Source: Paratinospora sagittata (lineage: Eukaryota; Streptophyta; Magnoliopsida; Ranunculales; Menispermaceae). Taken from it: 64,000 nucleotides of DNA. The position numbers and the translations under genes are program-made. Positions 1 to 15,776 of this stretch are shown piece after piece (the stretch's first letter is position 1; each line of letters opens with the position of its first letter). The stretch is taken from contig CM069589.1 in NCBI GenBank assembly GCA_035771175.1, positions 24,260,201 through 24,324,200 on the forward strand, in the 5' to 3' direction. The notes under the pieces were generated by a model. That model did no database searches and was not told where the DNA came from. It saw only the letters and a program-made list of their open reading frames with translations.

Positions 1-1858
1 CGTTGAAAAGAGGAAGAAACGATATTTTAAACGCCTTTTGCATAACTCAAATCATACTTCCAAAGAAATGGCTAAGGCTTTTTGATTTTGATTGCTAATT
101 AGATTCATAAGTATTGTGGTCAAGGGGTAACAAACATTAAAATAGACATAACGTTTTCTTTCCGACTCCAATTTTAGTGAATGCACATTCCTTGGAAAGA
201 AGAAGAAACAATAGTTTCAACGCCATTTTATTAACTCATTCCAGTGTCGGGAGTAAACTGTAAGTCAATTAGAATTTTTCTTATCGATTCATACGAGAAG
301 TAATTGAATGATCGGTGTGAAACTTTAAAATAACCACAACTTTTTCATTTTGACTCCAATTTTTGGGATTGAACACGCGTTAGAAATAGGAAGAAAGGAC
401 ATTTTCAATTCTTTTTCAATGACTCAAATCAAAGTCGGGATGAAGAGTTACTGCTATTTGAACTTTTCGTCATGATTATTTCGATAAGTAAGTTGATTGA
501 TCGGAAAAAAACATTCAAATAGCCATAACATTTTATTCTTGTCTCCGATTTCAGTGATTGATAATGCGTTGCAAAGAGGAAGAAACGATATTTTAAAAGT
601 CTTTTGATTAACTCAAATCATATTTCGAAAGAAATGCTTGCAACTTTTTGAATGTTGATCGCTGATTAGATTCATAAGTACGTTTGTCAATGAGTAACAA
701 ACATTCAAATAGACATAACGTTTTCTTCCGGACTCCGATTTGAGTGATTGCACATTCCTTGGAAAAAAGAAGAAACAATATTTTCAACGCCTTTTTATTA
801 ACTCATATTAATGTCAGGATTAAACTGTAAGTCCATTTGAATTTTTCTTATCCATTCAATTGAAAAGTAATTGAATGATCGGTGTGAAACTTTAAAATAA
901 CCACAACTTTTTCATTTTGACTCCAATTTGTGTGATTGAAGATGCGTTAGAAATTGGAAGAAAAGGCATTTTCAATTGTTTTTCACTCCTTCAAATCAAA
1001 GTCGGGTAAAAAGTTTTGGCTTTTTGAACATTTCTTCATGATTTGGTCGATATGTAAGTTGATTGATCGGGATAAAATATTCAAATAGCCATAACATTTT
1101 ATTCCTGACTCCAGTTTGAGTGATTGAAAATGCGTTGAAAAGAGGAACAAACGATATTTTAAACGTCTTTCGAATAACTCAAATCATACTTCCAAAGAAA
1201 TGGCTAAGGCTTTTTTATTTTGATTGCTGATTAGATTCATAAGTACGGTGGTCAATGGGTAACAAACATTAAAATAGGCATAACGTTTTCTTCCGGACTC
1301 CAATTTGAGTGAATGCAGATTCCTTGGAAAGAAGAAGAAACAATATTTTCAACGCCTTTTTATTAACTCATATCAGTGTCCGGATTAAACTGTAAGTCTA
1401 TTTGAATTTTTCTTATCGATTCGTACGAGAAGTAATTGAATAATCGGTATGTAACTTTAAATTAACCATAACTTTTTCATTCTGACTCCAATTTGTCTAA
1501 TTGAACATGCTTTAGAAATTGGAAGAAAAGGCATTTTCAATTCTTTTTCACTCCTTCAAATCAAAGTCGGGATAAAAAGTTTTGGCTTTTTGAACATTTC
1601 TTCACGATTTGGTCGATATGTAAGTTGATTGATCGGGATAAAATATTCAAATAGCAATAACATTTTATTCCCGACTCCAGTTTGAGGGATTGAAAATGCG
1701 TTGAAAAGAGGAAGAAACGATATTTTAAACGCCTTTTGAATAAGTCAAATCATACTTCCAAAGAAATGGCTAAGGCTTTTTTATTTTGATTGCTGATTAG
1801 ATTCATAAGTATTGTGGTCAATGGGTAACAAACATTAAAATAGACATAACGTTTTCTT

Positions 1859-4800
1859 TCCGACTCCAATTTTAGTGAATGCACATTCCTTGGAAAGAAG
1901 AAGAAACAATAGTTTCAACGCCATTTTATTAACTCATTCCAGTGTCAGGAGTAAACTGTATGTCAATTAGAATTTTTCTTATTGATTCATATGAGAAGTA
2001 ATTGAATGATCGGTGTGAAACTTTAAAATAACCACAACTTTTTCATTTTGACTCCAATTTTTGTGATTGAACGCGCGTTAGAAATAGGAAGAAAAGAAAT
2101 TTTCAATTCTTTTTCAATGACTCAAATCAAAGTCGGGATGAAGAGTTACTGCTATTTGAACTTTTCGTCATGATTATTTCGATAAGTAAGTTGATTGATC
2201 GGAAAAAAACATTCAAATAGCCATAACATTTTATTCTTGTCTCCGATTTAAGTGATTGATAATGCGTTGCAAAGAGGAAGAAACGAGATTTTAAAAGTCT
2301 TTTGATTAACTCAAATCATATTTTGAAAGAAATGGTTGCAACATTTTGAATGTTATTCGCTGATTAGATTCGTAAGTACGTTTGTCAATGAGTAACAAAC
2401 ATTCAAATAGACATAACGTTTTCTTCCGGACTCCGATTTGAGTGATTGCACATTCCTTGGAAAAAAGAAGAAACAATATTTTCAACGCCTTTTTATTAAC
2501 TCATATTAATGTCAGGATTAAACTGTAAGTCCATTTGAATTTTTCTTATCCATTCAATTGAAAAGTAATTGAATGATCGGTGTGAAACTTTAAAATAACC
2601 ACAACTTTTTCATTTTGACTCCAATTTGTGTGATTGAACATGCGTTAGAAATTGGAAGAAAAGGCATTTTCAATTGTTTTTCACTCCTTCAAATCAAAGT
2701 CGGGATAAAAAGTTTTGGCTTTTTGAACATTTCTTCACGATTTGGTCGATATGTAAGTTGATTGATCGGGATAAAATATTCAAATTGCCATAACATTTTA
2801 TTCCTGACTCCAGTTTGAGTGATTGAAAATGCGTTGAAAAGAGGAACAAACGATATTTTAAACGTCTTTCGAATAACTCAAATCATACTTCCAAAGAAAT
2901 GGCTAAGGCTTTTTTATTTTGATTGCTGATTAGATTTATAAGTACGGTGGTCAATGGGTAACAAACAATAAAATAGGCATAACGTTTTCTTCCGGACTCC
3001 AATTTGAGTGAATGCACATTCCTTGGAAAGAAGAAGAAACAATATTTTCAACGCCTTTTTATTTACTCATATCTCCGGACTCCAATTTGAGTGAATGCAC
3101 ATTCCTTGGAAAGAAGAAGAAACAATATTTTCAACGCCTTTTTATTAACTCATATCAATGTCCGGATTAAACTGTAAGTCTATTTGAATTTTTCTTATCG
3201 ATTCATACGAGAAGTAATTGAATGATCGGCGTGTAACTTTAAAATAACCATAACTTTTTCATTCTGACTCCAATTTGTCTAATTGAACATGCGTTAGAAA
3301 TTGGAAGAAAAGGCATTTTCAATTGTTTTTCACTCCTTCAAATCAAAGTCGGGATAAAAAGTTTTGGCTTTTTGAACATTTCTTCACGATTTGGTCGATA
3401 TGTAAGTTGATTGATCGGGATAAAATATTCAAATAGCCATGACATTTTATTCCCGACTCCAGTTTGAGGGATTGAAAATGCGTTGAAAAGAGGAAGAAAC
3501 GATATTTTAAACGCCTTTTGAATAAGTCAAATCATACTTCCAAAGAAATGGCTAAGGCTTTTTTATTTTGATTGCTGATTAGATTCATAAGTATTGTGGT
3601 CAATGGGTAACAAACATTAAAATAGACAAAACGTTTTCTTTCCGACTCCAATTTTAGTGAATGCACATTCCTTGGAAAGAAGAAGAAACAATAGTTTCAA
3701 CGCCATTTTATTAACTCATTCCAGTGTCAGGAGTAAACTGTATGTCAATTAGAATTTTTCTTATCGATTCATACGAGAAGTAATTGAATGATCGGTGTGA
3801 AAGTTTAAAATAACCACAACTTTTTCATTTTGACTCCAATTTTTGTGATTGAAAACGCGTAAGAAATAGGAAGAAAAGACATTTTCAATTCTTTTTCAAT
3901 GACTCAAATCAAAGTCGGGATGAAGAGTTACTGCTATTTGAACTTTTCGTCATGATTATTTCGATAAGTAAGTTGATTGATCGGAAAAAAACATTCAAAT
4001 AGCCATAACATTTTATTCTTGTCTCCGATTTGAGTGATTGATAATGCGTTGCAAAGAGGAAGAAACGATATTTTAAAAGTCTTTTGATTAACTCAAATCA
4101 TATTTCGAAAGAAATGGTTGCAACTTTTTGAATGTTGATCGCTGATTAGATTCATAAGTACGTTTGTCAATGAATAACAAACATTCAATTAGACATAACG
4201 TTTTCTTCCGGACTCCGATTTTAGTGATTGCACATTCCTTGGAAAAAAGAAGAAACAATATTTTCAACGCCTTTTTATTAACTCATATTAATGTCAGGAT
4301 TAAACTGTAAGTCCATTTGAATTTTTCTTATCCATTCAATTGAGAAGTAATTGAATGATCGGTGTGAAACTTTAAAATAACCACAACTTTTTCATTTTGA
4401 CTCCAATTTGTGTGATTGAACATGCGTTAGAAATTGGAAGAAAAGGCATTTTCAATTGTTTTTCACTCCTTCAAATCAAAGTCGGGTAAAAAGTTTTGGC
4501 TTTTTGAACATTTCTTCATGATTTGGTCGATATGTAAGTTGATTGATCGGGATAAAATATTCAAATAGCCATAACATTTTATTCCTGACTCCAGTTTGAG
4601 TGATTGAAAATGCGTTGAAAAGAGGAACAAACGATATTTTAAACGTTTTTCAAATAACTCAAATCATACTTCCAAAGAAATGGCTAAGGCTTTTTTATTT
4701 TGATTGCTGATTAGATTCATAAGTATGGTGGTCAATGGGTAACAAACATTAAAATAGGCATAACGTTTTCTTCCGGACTCCAATTTGAGTGAATGCACAT

Positions 4801-7800
4801 TCCTTGGAAAGAAGAAGAAACAATATTTTCAACGCCTTTTTATTAACTCATATCTCCGGACTCCAATTTGAGTGAATGCACATTCCTTGGAAAGAAGAAG
4901 AAACAATATTTTCAACGCCTTTTTATAAACTCATATCAGTGTCCGGATTAAACTGTAAGTCTATTTGAATTTTTCTTATCGATTCATACGAGAAGTAATT
5001 GAATGATCGGTGTGTAACTTTAAAATAACCATAACTTTTTCATTCTGACTCCAATTTGTCTAGTTGAACATGCGTTAGAAATTGGAAGAAAAGGCATTTT
5101 CAATTCTTTTTCACTCCTTCAAATCAAAGTCGGGATAAAAAGTTTTGGCTTTTTGAACATTTCTTCACGATTTGGTCGATATGTAAGTTGATTGATCGGG
5201 ATAAAATATTCAAATAGCCATGACATTTTATTCCCGACTCCAGTTTGAGGGATTGAAATGCGTTGAAAAGAGGAAGAAACGATATTTTAAACGCCTTTTG
5301 AATAAGTCAAATCATACTTCCAAAGAAATGGCTAAGGCTTTTTGATTTTGATTGCTGATTAGATTCATAAGTATTGTGGTCAATGGGTAACAAACATTAA
5401 AATAGACATAACGTTTTCTTTCCGACTCCAATTTTAGTGAATGCACATTCCTTGGAAAGAAGAAGAAACAATAGTTTCAACGCCATTTTATTAACTCATT
5501 CCAGTGTCAGGAGTAAACTGTATGTCAATTAGAATTTTTCTTATCGATTCATACGAGAAGTAATTGAATGATCGGTGTGAAAGTTTAAAATAACCACAAC
5601 TTTTTCATTTTGACTCCAATTTTTGTGATTGAAAACGCGTTAGAAATAGGAAGAAAAGACATTTTCAATTCTTTTTCAATGACTCAAATCAAAGTCGGGA
5701 TGAAGAGTTACTGCTATTTGAACTTTTCGTCATGATTATTTCGATAAGTAAGTTGATTGATCGGAAAAAAACATTCAAATAGCCATAACATTTTATTCTT
5801 GTCTCCGATTTGAGTGATTGATAATGCGTTGCAAAGAGGAAGAAACGATATTTTAAAAGCCTTTTGATTAACTCAAATCATATTTTGAAAGAAATGGTTG
5901 CAACTTTTTGAATGTTGATCGCTGATTAGATTCATAAGTACGTTTGTCAATGAATAACAAACATTCAATTAGACATAACGTTTTCTTCTGGACTCCGATT
6001 TTAGTGATTGCACATTCCTTGGAAAAAAGAAGAAACAATATTTTCAACGCCTTTTTGTTAACTCATATTAATGTCATGATTAAACTGTAAGTCCATTTGA
6101 ATTTTTCTTATCTATTCAATTGAGAAGTAATTGAATGATCGGTGTGAAACTTTAAAATAATCACAACTTTTTCATTTTGCTCCAATTTGTGTGATTGAAC
6201 ATGCGTTAGAAATTGGAAGAAAAGGCATTTTCAATTGTTTTTCACTCCTTCAAATCAAAGTCGGGATAAAAAGTTTTGGCTTTTTGAACATTTCTTCACG
6301 ATTTGGTCGATATGTAAGTTGATTGATCGGGATAAAATATTCAAATAGCCATAACATTTTATTCCTGACTCCAGTTTGAGTGATTGAAAATGCGTTGAAA
6401 AGAGGAACAAACGATATTTTAAACGTCTTTCGAATAACTCAAATCATACTTCCAAAGAAATGGCTAAGGCTTTTTTATTCTGATTGCTGATTAGATTCAT
6501 AAGTACGGTGGTCAATGGGTAACAAACATTAAAATAGGCATAACGTTTTCTTCCGGACTCCAATTTGAGTGAATGTAGATTCCTTGGAAAGAAGAAGAAA
6601 CAATATTTTCAACGCGTTTTTATTAACTCATATCAGTGTCCGGATTAAACTGTAAGTCTATTTGAATTTTTCTTATCGATTCATACGAGAAGTAATTGAA
6701 TGATCGGTGTGTAACTTTAAAATAACCATAACTTTTTCATTCTGACTCCAATTTGTCTAATTGAACATGCGTTAGAAATTGGAAGAAAAGGCATTTTCAA
6801 TTCTTTTTCACTCCTTCAAATCAAAGTCGGGATAAAAAGTTTTGGCTTTTTGAACATTTCTTCACGATTTGGTCGATATGTAAGTTGATTGATCGGGATA
6901 AAATATTCAAATAGCCATAACATTTTATTCCCGACTCCAGTTTGAGGGATTGAAAATGCGTTGAAAAGAGGAAGAAACGATATTTTAAACGCCTTTTGAA
7001 TAAGTCAAATCATACTTCCAAAGAAATGGCTAAGGCTTTTTGATTTTGATTGCTGATTAGATTCATAAGTATTGTGGTCAATGGGTAACAAACATTAAAA
7101 TAGACATAACGTTTTCTTTCCGACTCCAATTTTAGTGAATGCACATTCCTTGGAAAGAAGAAGAAACAATAGTTTCAACGCCATTTTATTAACTCATTCC
7201 AGTGTCAGGAGTAAACTGTATGTCAATTAGAATTTTTCTTATCGATTCATACGAGAAGTAATTGAATGATCGGTGTGAAAGTTTAAAATAACCACAACTT
7301 TTTCATTTTGACTCCAATTTTTGTGATTGAAAACGCGTTAGAAATAGGAAGAAAAGACATTTTCAATTCTTTTTCAATGACTCAAATCAAAGTCGGGATG
7401 AAGAGTTACTGCTATTTGAACTTTTCGTCATGATTATTTCGATAAGTAAGTTGATTGATCGGAAAAAAACATTCAAATAGCCATAACATTTTATTCTTGT
7501 CTCCGATTTGAGTGATTGATAATGCGTTGCAAAGAGGAAGAAACGAGATTTTAAAAGCCTTTTGATTAACTCAAATCATATTTTGAAAGAAATGGTTGCA
7601 ACTTTTTGAATGTTGATCGCTGATTAGATTCATAAGTACGTTTGTCAATGAATAACAAACATTCAATTAGACATAACGTTTTCTTCTGGACTCCGATTTG
7701 AGTGATTGCACATTCCTTGGAAAAAAGAAGAAACAATATTTTCAACGCCTTTTTGTTAACTCATATTAATGTCATGATTAAACTGTAAGTCCATTTGAAT

Positions 7801-8817
7801 TTTTCTTATCTATTCAATTGAGAAGTAATTGAATGATCGGTGTGAAACTTTAAAATAATCACAACTTTTTCATTTTGACTCCAATTTGTGTGATTGAACA
7901 TGCGTTAGAAATTGGAAGAAAAGGCATTTTCAATTGTTTTTCACTCCTTCAAATCAAAGTCGGGATAAAAAGTTTTGGCTTTTTGAACATTTCTTCACGA
8001 TTTGGTCGATATGTAAGTTGATTGATCGGGATAAAATATTCAAATAGCCATAACATTTTATTCCTGACTCCAGTTTGAGTGATTGAAAATGCGTTGAAAA
8101 GAGGAACAAACGATATTTTAAACGTCTTTCGAATAACTCAAATCATACTTCCAAAGAAATGGCTAAGGCTTTTTTATTTTGATTGCTGATTAGATTCATA
8201 AGTACGGTGGTCAATGGGTAACAAACATTAAAATAGGCATAACGTTTTCTTCCGGACTCCAATTTGAGTGAATGTAGATTCCTTGGAAAGAAGAAGAAAC
8301 AATATTTTCAACGCCTTTTTATTTACTCATATCAGTGTCCGGATTAAACTGTAAGTCTATTTGAATTTTTCTTATCGATTCATACGAGAAGTAATTGAAT
8401 GATCGGTGTGTAACTTTAAAATAACCATAACTTTTTCATTCTGACTCCAATTTGTCTAATTGAACATGCGTTAGAAATTGGAAGAAAAGGCATTTTCAAT
8501 TCTTTTTCACTCCTTCAAATCAAAGTCGGGATAAAAAGTTTTGGCTTTTTGAACATTTCTTCACGATTTGGTCGATATGTAAGTTGATTGATCGGGATAA
8601 AATATTCAAATAGCCATAACATTTTATTCCCGACTCCAGTTTGAGGGATTGAAAATGCGTTGAAAAGAGGAAGAAACGATATTTTAAACGCCTTTTGAAT
8701 AAGTCAAATCATACTTCCAAAGAAATGGCTAAGGCTTTTTTATTTTGATTGCTGATTAGATTCATAAGTATTGTGGTCAATGGGTAACAAACATTAAAAT
8801 AGACATAACGTTTTCTT
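1859..8817. repeat. Super-HOR copy 1 (6,959 bp, four 9-mer HORs)
   Basis: HOR lengths run 1782, 1780, 1698, 1699 and then the same series starts again. Private variants recur at an offset of exactly 6,959. Examples are a 2-bp shortening in GATTGAAATGCG at 5251 and 12210, and a missing base in TCATTTTGCT at 6172 and 13131. High similarity already begins near 1660. Confidence 0.85.
2991..3156. repeat. 83-bp partial-monomer tandem duplication (first of five)
   Basis: The first 83 bp of a C monomer (starting TCCGGACTCC) are repeated directly at 2991 and 3074. The same event occurs at 4772/4855, 9950/10033, 11731/11814 and 18546/18629. It accounts for the longer 1.78-kb HOR form and serves as a lineage marker within the array. 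Confidence 0.93.
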
Positions 8818-11800
8818 TCCGACTCCAATTTTAGTGAATGCACATTCCTTGGAAAGAAGAAGAAACAATAGTTTCAACGCCATTTTATTAACTCATTCCA
8901 GTGTCAGGAGTAAACTGTATGTCAATTAGAATTTTTCTTATTGATTCATATGAGAAGTAATTGAATGATCGGTGTGAAACTTTAAAATAACCACAACTTT
9001 TTCATTTTGACTCCAATTTTTGTGATTGAACGCGCGTTAGAAATAGGAAGAAAAGAAATTTTCAATTCTTTTTCAATGACTCAAATCAAAGTCGGGATGA
9101 AGAGTTACTGCTATTTGAACTTTTCGTCATGATTATTTCGATAAGTAAGTTGATTGATCGGAAAAAAACATTCAAATAGCCATAACATTTTATTCTTGTC
9201 TCCGATTTAAGTGATTGATAATGCGTTGCAAAGAGGAAGAAACGAGATTTTAAAAGTCTTTTGATTAACTCAAATCATATTTCGAAAGAAATGGTTGCAA
9301 CATTTTGAATGTCATTCGCTGATTAGATTCGTAAGTACGTTTGTCAATGAGTAACAAACATTTAAATAGACATAACGTTTTCTTCCGGACTCCGATTTGA
9401 GTGATTGCACATTCCTTGGAAAAAAGAAGAAACAATATTTTCAACGCCTTTTTATTAACTCATATTAATGTCAGGATTAAACTGTAAGTCCATTTGAATT
9501 TTTCTTATCCATTCAATTGAAAAGTAATTGAATGATCGGTGTGAAACTTTAAAATAACCACAACTTTTTCATTTTGACTCCAATTTGTGTGATTGAACAT
9601 GCGTTAGAAATTGGAAGAAAAGGCATTTTCAATTGTTTTTCACTCCTTCAAATCAAAGTCGGGATAAAAAGTTTTGGCTTTTTGAACATTTCTTCACGAT
9701 TTGGTCGATATGTAAGTTGATTGATCGGGATAAAATATTCAAATTGCCATAACATTTTATTCCTGACTCCAGTTTGAGTGATTGAAAATGCGTTGAAAAG
9801 AGGAACAAACGATATTTTAAACGTCTTTCGAATAACTCAAATCATACTTCCAAAGAAATGGCTAAGGCTTTTTTATTTTGATTGCTGATTAGATTTATAA
9901 GTACGGTGGTCAATGGGTAACAAACAATAAAATAGGCATAATGTTTTCTTCCGGACTCCAATTTGAGTGAATGCACATTCCTTGGAAAGAAGAAGAAACA
10001 ATATTTTCAACGCCTTTTTATTTACTCATATCTCCGGGCTCCAATTTGAGTGAATGCACATTCCTTGGAAAGAAGAAGAAACAATATTTTCAACGCCTTT
10101 TTATTAACTCATATCAATGTCCGGATTAAACTGTAAGTCTATTTGAATTTTTCTTATCGATTCATACGAGAAGTAATTGAATGATCGGCGTGTAACTTTA
10201 AAATAACCATAACTTTTTCATTCTGACTCCAATTTGTCTAATTGAACATGCGTTAGAAATTGGAAGAAAAGGCATTTTCAATTGTTTTTCACTCCTTCAA
10301 ATCAAAGTCGGGATAAAAAGTTTTGGCTTTTTGAACATTTCTTCACAATTTGGTCGATATGTAAGTTGATTGATCGGGATAAAATATTCAAATAGCCATG
10401 ACATTTTATTCCCGACTCCAGTTTGAGGGATTGAAAATGCGTTGAAAAGAGGAAGAAACGATATTTTAAACGCCTTTTGAATAAGTCAAATCATACTTCC
10501 AAAGAAATGGCTAAGGCTTTTTTATTTTGATTGCTGATTAGATTCATAAGTATTGTGGTCAATGGGTAACAAACATTAAAATAGACAAAACGTTTTCTTT
10601 CCGACTCCAATTTTAGTGAATGCACATTCCTTGGAAAGAAGAAGAAACAATAGTTTCAACGCCATTTTATTAACTCATTCCAGTGTCAGGAGTAAACTGT
10701 ATGTCAATTAGAATTTTTCTTATCGATTCATACGAGAAGTAATTGAATGATCGGTGTGAAAGTTTAAAATAACCACAACTTTTTCATTTTGACTCCAATT
10801 TTTGTGATTGAAAACGCGTTAGAAATAGGAAGAAAAGACATTTTCAATTCTTTTTCAATGACTCAAATCAAAGTCGGGATGAAGAGTTACTGCTATTTGA
10901 ACTTTTCGTCATGATTATTTCGATAAGTAAGTTGATTGATCGGAAAAAAACATTCAAATAGCCATAACATTTTATTCTTGTCTCCGATTTGAGTGATTGA
11001 TAATGCGTTGCAAAGAGGAAGAAACGATATTTTAAAAGTCTTTTGATTAACTCAAATCATATTTCGAAAGAAATGGTTGCAACTTTTTGAATGTTGATCG
11101 CTGATTAGATTCATAAGTACGTTTGTCAATGAATAACAAACATTCAATTAGACATAACGTTTTCTTCCGGACTCCGATTTTAGTGATTGCACATTCCTTG
11201 GAAAAAAGAAGAAACAATATTTTCAACGCCTTTTTATTAACTCATATTAATGTCAGGATTAAACTGTAAGTCCATTTGAATTTTTCTTATCCATTCAATT
11301 GAGAAGTAATTGAATGATCGGTGTGAAACTTTAAAATAACCACAACTTTTTCATTTTGACTCCAATTTGTGTGATTGAACATGCGTTAGAAATTGGAAGA
11401 AAAGGCATTTTCAATTGTTTTTCACTCCTTCAAATCAAAGTCGGGTAAAAAGTTTTGGCTTTTTGAACATTTCTTCATGATTTGGTCGATATGTAAGTTG
11501 ATTGATCGGGATAAAATATTCAAATAGCCATAACATTTTATTCCTGACTCCAGTTTGAGTGATTGAAAATGCGTTGAAAAGAGGAACAAACGATATTTTA
11601 AACGTTTTTCAAATAACTCAAATCATACTTCCAAAGAAATGGCTAAGGCTTTTTTATTTTGATTGCTGATTAGATTCATAAGTACGGTGGTCAATGGGTA
11701 ACAAACATTAAAATAGGCATAACGTTTTCTTCCGGACTCCAATTTGAGTGAATGCACATTCCTTGGAAAGAAGAAGAAACAATATTTTCAACGCCTTTTT

Positions 11801-14800
11801 ATTAACTCATATCTCCGGACTCCAATTTGAGTGAATGCACATTCCTTGGAAAGAAGAAGAAACAATATTTTCAACGCCTTTTTATAAACTCATATCAGTG
11901 TCCGGATTAAACTGTAAGTCTATTTGAATTTTTCTTATCGATTCATACGAGAAGTAATTGAATGATCGGTGTGTAACTTTAAAATAACCATAACTTTTTC
12001 ATTCTGACTCCAATTTGTCTAGTTGAACATGCGTTAGAAATTGGAAGAAAAGGCATTTTCAATTCTTTTTCACTCCTTCAAATCAAAGTCGGGATAAAAA
12101 GTTTTGGCTTTTTGAACATTTCTTCACGATTTGGTCGATATGTAAGTTGATTGATCGGGATAAAATATTCAAATAGCCATGACATTTTATTCCCGACTCC
12201 AGTTTGAGGGATTGAAATGCGTTGAAAAGAGGAAGAAACGATATTTTAAACGCCTTTTGAATAAGTCAAATCATACTTCCAAAGAAATGGCTAAGGCTTT
12301 TTGATTTTGATTGCTGATTAGATTCATAAGTATTGTGGTCAATGGGTAACAAACATTAAAATAGACATAACGTTTTCTTTCCGACTCCAATTTTAGTGAA
12401 TGCACATTCCTTGGAAAGAAGAAGAAACAATAGTTTCAACGCCATTTTATTAACTCATTCCAGTGTCAGGAGTAAACTGTATGTCAATTAGAATTTTTCT
12501 TATCGATTCATACGAGAAGTAATTGAATGATCGGTGTGAAAGTTTAAAATAACCACAACTTTTTCATTTTGACTCCAATTTTTGTGATTGAAAACGCGTT
12601 AGAAATAGGAAGAAAAGACATTTTCAATTCTTTTTCAATGACTCAAATCAAAGTCGGGATGAAGAGTTACTGCTATTTGAACTTTTCGTCATGATTATTT
12701 CGATAAGTAAGTTGATTGATCGGAAAAAAACATTCAAATAGCCATAACATTTTATTCTTGTCTCCGATTTGAGTGATTGATAATGCGTTGCAAAGAGGAA
12801 GAAACGATATTTTAAAAGCCTTTTGATTAACTCAAATCATATTTTGAAAGAAATGGTTGCAACTTTTTGAATGTTGATCGCTGATTAGATTCATAAGTAC
12901 GTTTGTCAATGAATAACAAACATTCAATTAGACATAACGTTTTCTTCTGGACTCCGATTTTAGTGATTGCACATTCCTTGGAAAAAAGAAGAAACAATAT
13001 TTTCAACGCCTTTTTGTTAACTCATATTAATGTCATGATTAAACTGTAAGTCCATTTGAATTTTTCTTATCTATTCAATTGAGAAGTAATTGAATGATCG
13101 GTGTGAAACTTTAAAATAATCACAACTTTTTCATTTTGCTCCAATTTGTGTGATTGAACATGCGTTAGAAATTGGAAGAAAAGGCATTTTCAATTGTTTT
13201 TCACTCCTTCAAATCAAAGTCGGGATAAAAAGTTTTGGCTTTTTGAACATTTCTTCACGATTTGGTCGATATGTAAGTTGATTGATCGGGATAAAATATT
13301 CAAATAGCCATAACATTTTATTCCTGACTCCAGTTTGAGTGATTGAAAATGCGTTGAAAAGAGGAACAAACGATATTTTAAACGTCTTTCGAATAACTCA
13401 AATCATACTTCCAAAGAAATGGCTAAGGCTTTTTTATTTTGATTGCTGATTAGATTCATAAGTACGGTGGTCAATGGGTAACAAACATTAAAATAGGCAT
13501 AACGTTTTCTTCCGGACTCCAATTTGAGTGAATGTAGATTCCTTGGAAAGAAGAAGAAACAATATTTTCAACGCGTTTTTATTAACTCATATCAGTGTCC
13601 GGATTAAACTGTAAGTCTATTTGAATTTTTCTTATCGATTCATACGAGAAGTAATTGAATGATCGGTGTGTAACTTTAAAATAACCATAACTTTTTCATT
13701 CTGACTCCAATTTGTCTAATTGAACATGCGTTAGAAATTGGAAGAAAAGGCATTTTCAATTCTTTTTCACTCCTTCAAATCAAAGTCGGGATAAAAAGTT
13801 TTGGCTTTTTGAACATTTCTTCACGATTTGGTCGATATGTAAGTTGATTGATCGGGATAAAATATTCAAATAGCCATAACATTTTATTCCCGATTCCAGT
13901 TTGAGGGATTGAAAATGCGTTGAAAAGAGGAAGAAACGATATTTTAAACGCCTTTTGAATAAGTCAAATCATACTTCCAAAGAAATGGCTAAGGCTTTTT
14001 TATTTTGATTGCTGATTAGATTCATAAGTATTGTGGTCAATGGGTAACAAACATTAAAATAGACATAACGTTTTCTTTCCGACTCCAATTTTAGTGAATG
14101 CACATTCCTTGGAAAGAAGAAGAAACAATTGTTTCAACGCCATTTTATTAACTCATTCCAGTGTCAGGAGTAAACTGTATGTCAATTAGAATTTTTCTTA
14201 TCGATTCATACGAGAAGTAATTGAATGATCGGTGTGAAAGTTTAAAATAACCACAACTTTTTCATTTTGACTCCAATTTTTGTGATTGAAAACGCGTTAG
14301 AAATAGGAAGAAAAGACATTTTCAATTCTTTTTCAATGACTCAAATCAAAGTCGGGATGAAGAGTTACTGCTATTTGAACTTTTCGTCATGATTATTTCG
14401 ATAAGTAAGTTGATTGATCGGAAAAAAACATTCAAATAGCCATAACATTTTATTCTTGTCTCCGATTTGAGTGATTGATAATGCGTTGCAAAGAGGAAGA
14501 AACGATATTTTAAAAGTCTTTTGATTAACTCAAATCATATTTCGAAAGAAATGGTTGCAACTTTTTGAATGTTGATCGCTGATTAGATTCATAAGTACGT
14601 TTGTCAATGAATAACAAACATTCAATTAGACATAACGTTTTCTTCCGGACTCCGATTTTAGTGATTGCACATTCCTTGGAAAAAAGAAGAAACAATATTT
14701 TCAACGCCTTTTTATTAACTCATATTAATGTCATGATTAAACTGTAAGTCCATTTGAATTTTTCTTATCTATTCAATTGAGAAGTAATTGAATGATCGGT

Positions 14801-15776
14801 GTGAAACTTTAAAATAACCACAACTTTTTCATTTTGCTCCAATTTGTGTGATTGAACATGCGTTAGAAATTGGAAGAAAAGGCATTTTCAATTGTTTTTC
14901 ACTCCTTCAAATGAAAGTCGGGATAAAAAGTTTTGGCTTTTTAAACATTTCTTCACGATTTGGTCGATATGTAAGTTGATTGATCGGGATAAAATATTCA
15001 AATAGCCATAACATTTTATTCCTGACTCCAGTTTGAGTGATTGAAAATGCGTCGAAAAGAGGAATAAACGATATTTTAAACGTCTTTCGAATAACTCAAA
15101 TCATACTTCCAAAGAAATGGCTAAGGCTTTTTTATTTTGATTGCTGATTAGATTCATAAGTACGGTGGTCAATGGGTAACAAACATTAAAATAGGCATAA
15201 CGTTTTCTTCCGGACTCCAATTTGAGTGAATGCAGATTCCTTGGAAAGAAGAAGAAACAATATTTTCAACGCCTTTTTATTAACTCATATCAGTGTCCGG
15301 ATTAAACTGTAAGTCTATTTGAATTTTTCTTATCGATTCATACGAGAAGTAATTGAATGATCGGTGTGTAACTTTAAAATAACCATAACTTTTTCATTCT
15401 GACTCCAATTTGTCTAATTGAACATGCGTTAGAAATTGGAAGAAAAGGCATTTTCAAATGTTTTTCACTCCTTCAAATCAAAGTCGGGATAAAAAGTTTT
15501 GGCTTTTTGAACATTTCTTCACGATTTGGTCGATATGTAAGTTGATTGATCGGGATAAAATATTCAAATAGCAATAACATTTTATTCCCGACTCCAGTTT
15601 GAGTGATTGAAAATGCGTTGAAAAGAGGAAGAAACGATATTTTAAACGCCTTTTGCATAACTCAAATCATACTTCCAAAGAAATGGCTAAGGCTTTTTGA
15701 TTTTGATTGCTGATTTGATTCATAAGTATTGCGGTAAATGGGTAACAAACATTAAAATAGACATAACGTTTTCTTT
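8818..15776. repeat. Super-HOR copy 2 (6,959 bp)
   Basis: Second tandem copy of the preceding block, with the same order of long and short HORs. The first three HORs match copy 1 closely. The fourth (from about 14078) carries different variants, including some typical of the third HOR and of the X-like units at 161 and 15776. It therefore looks like a mosaic made by unequal exchange or conversion. Confidence 0.82.
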
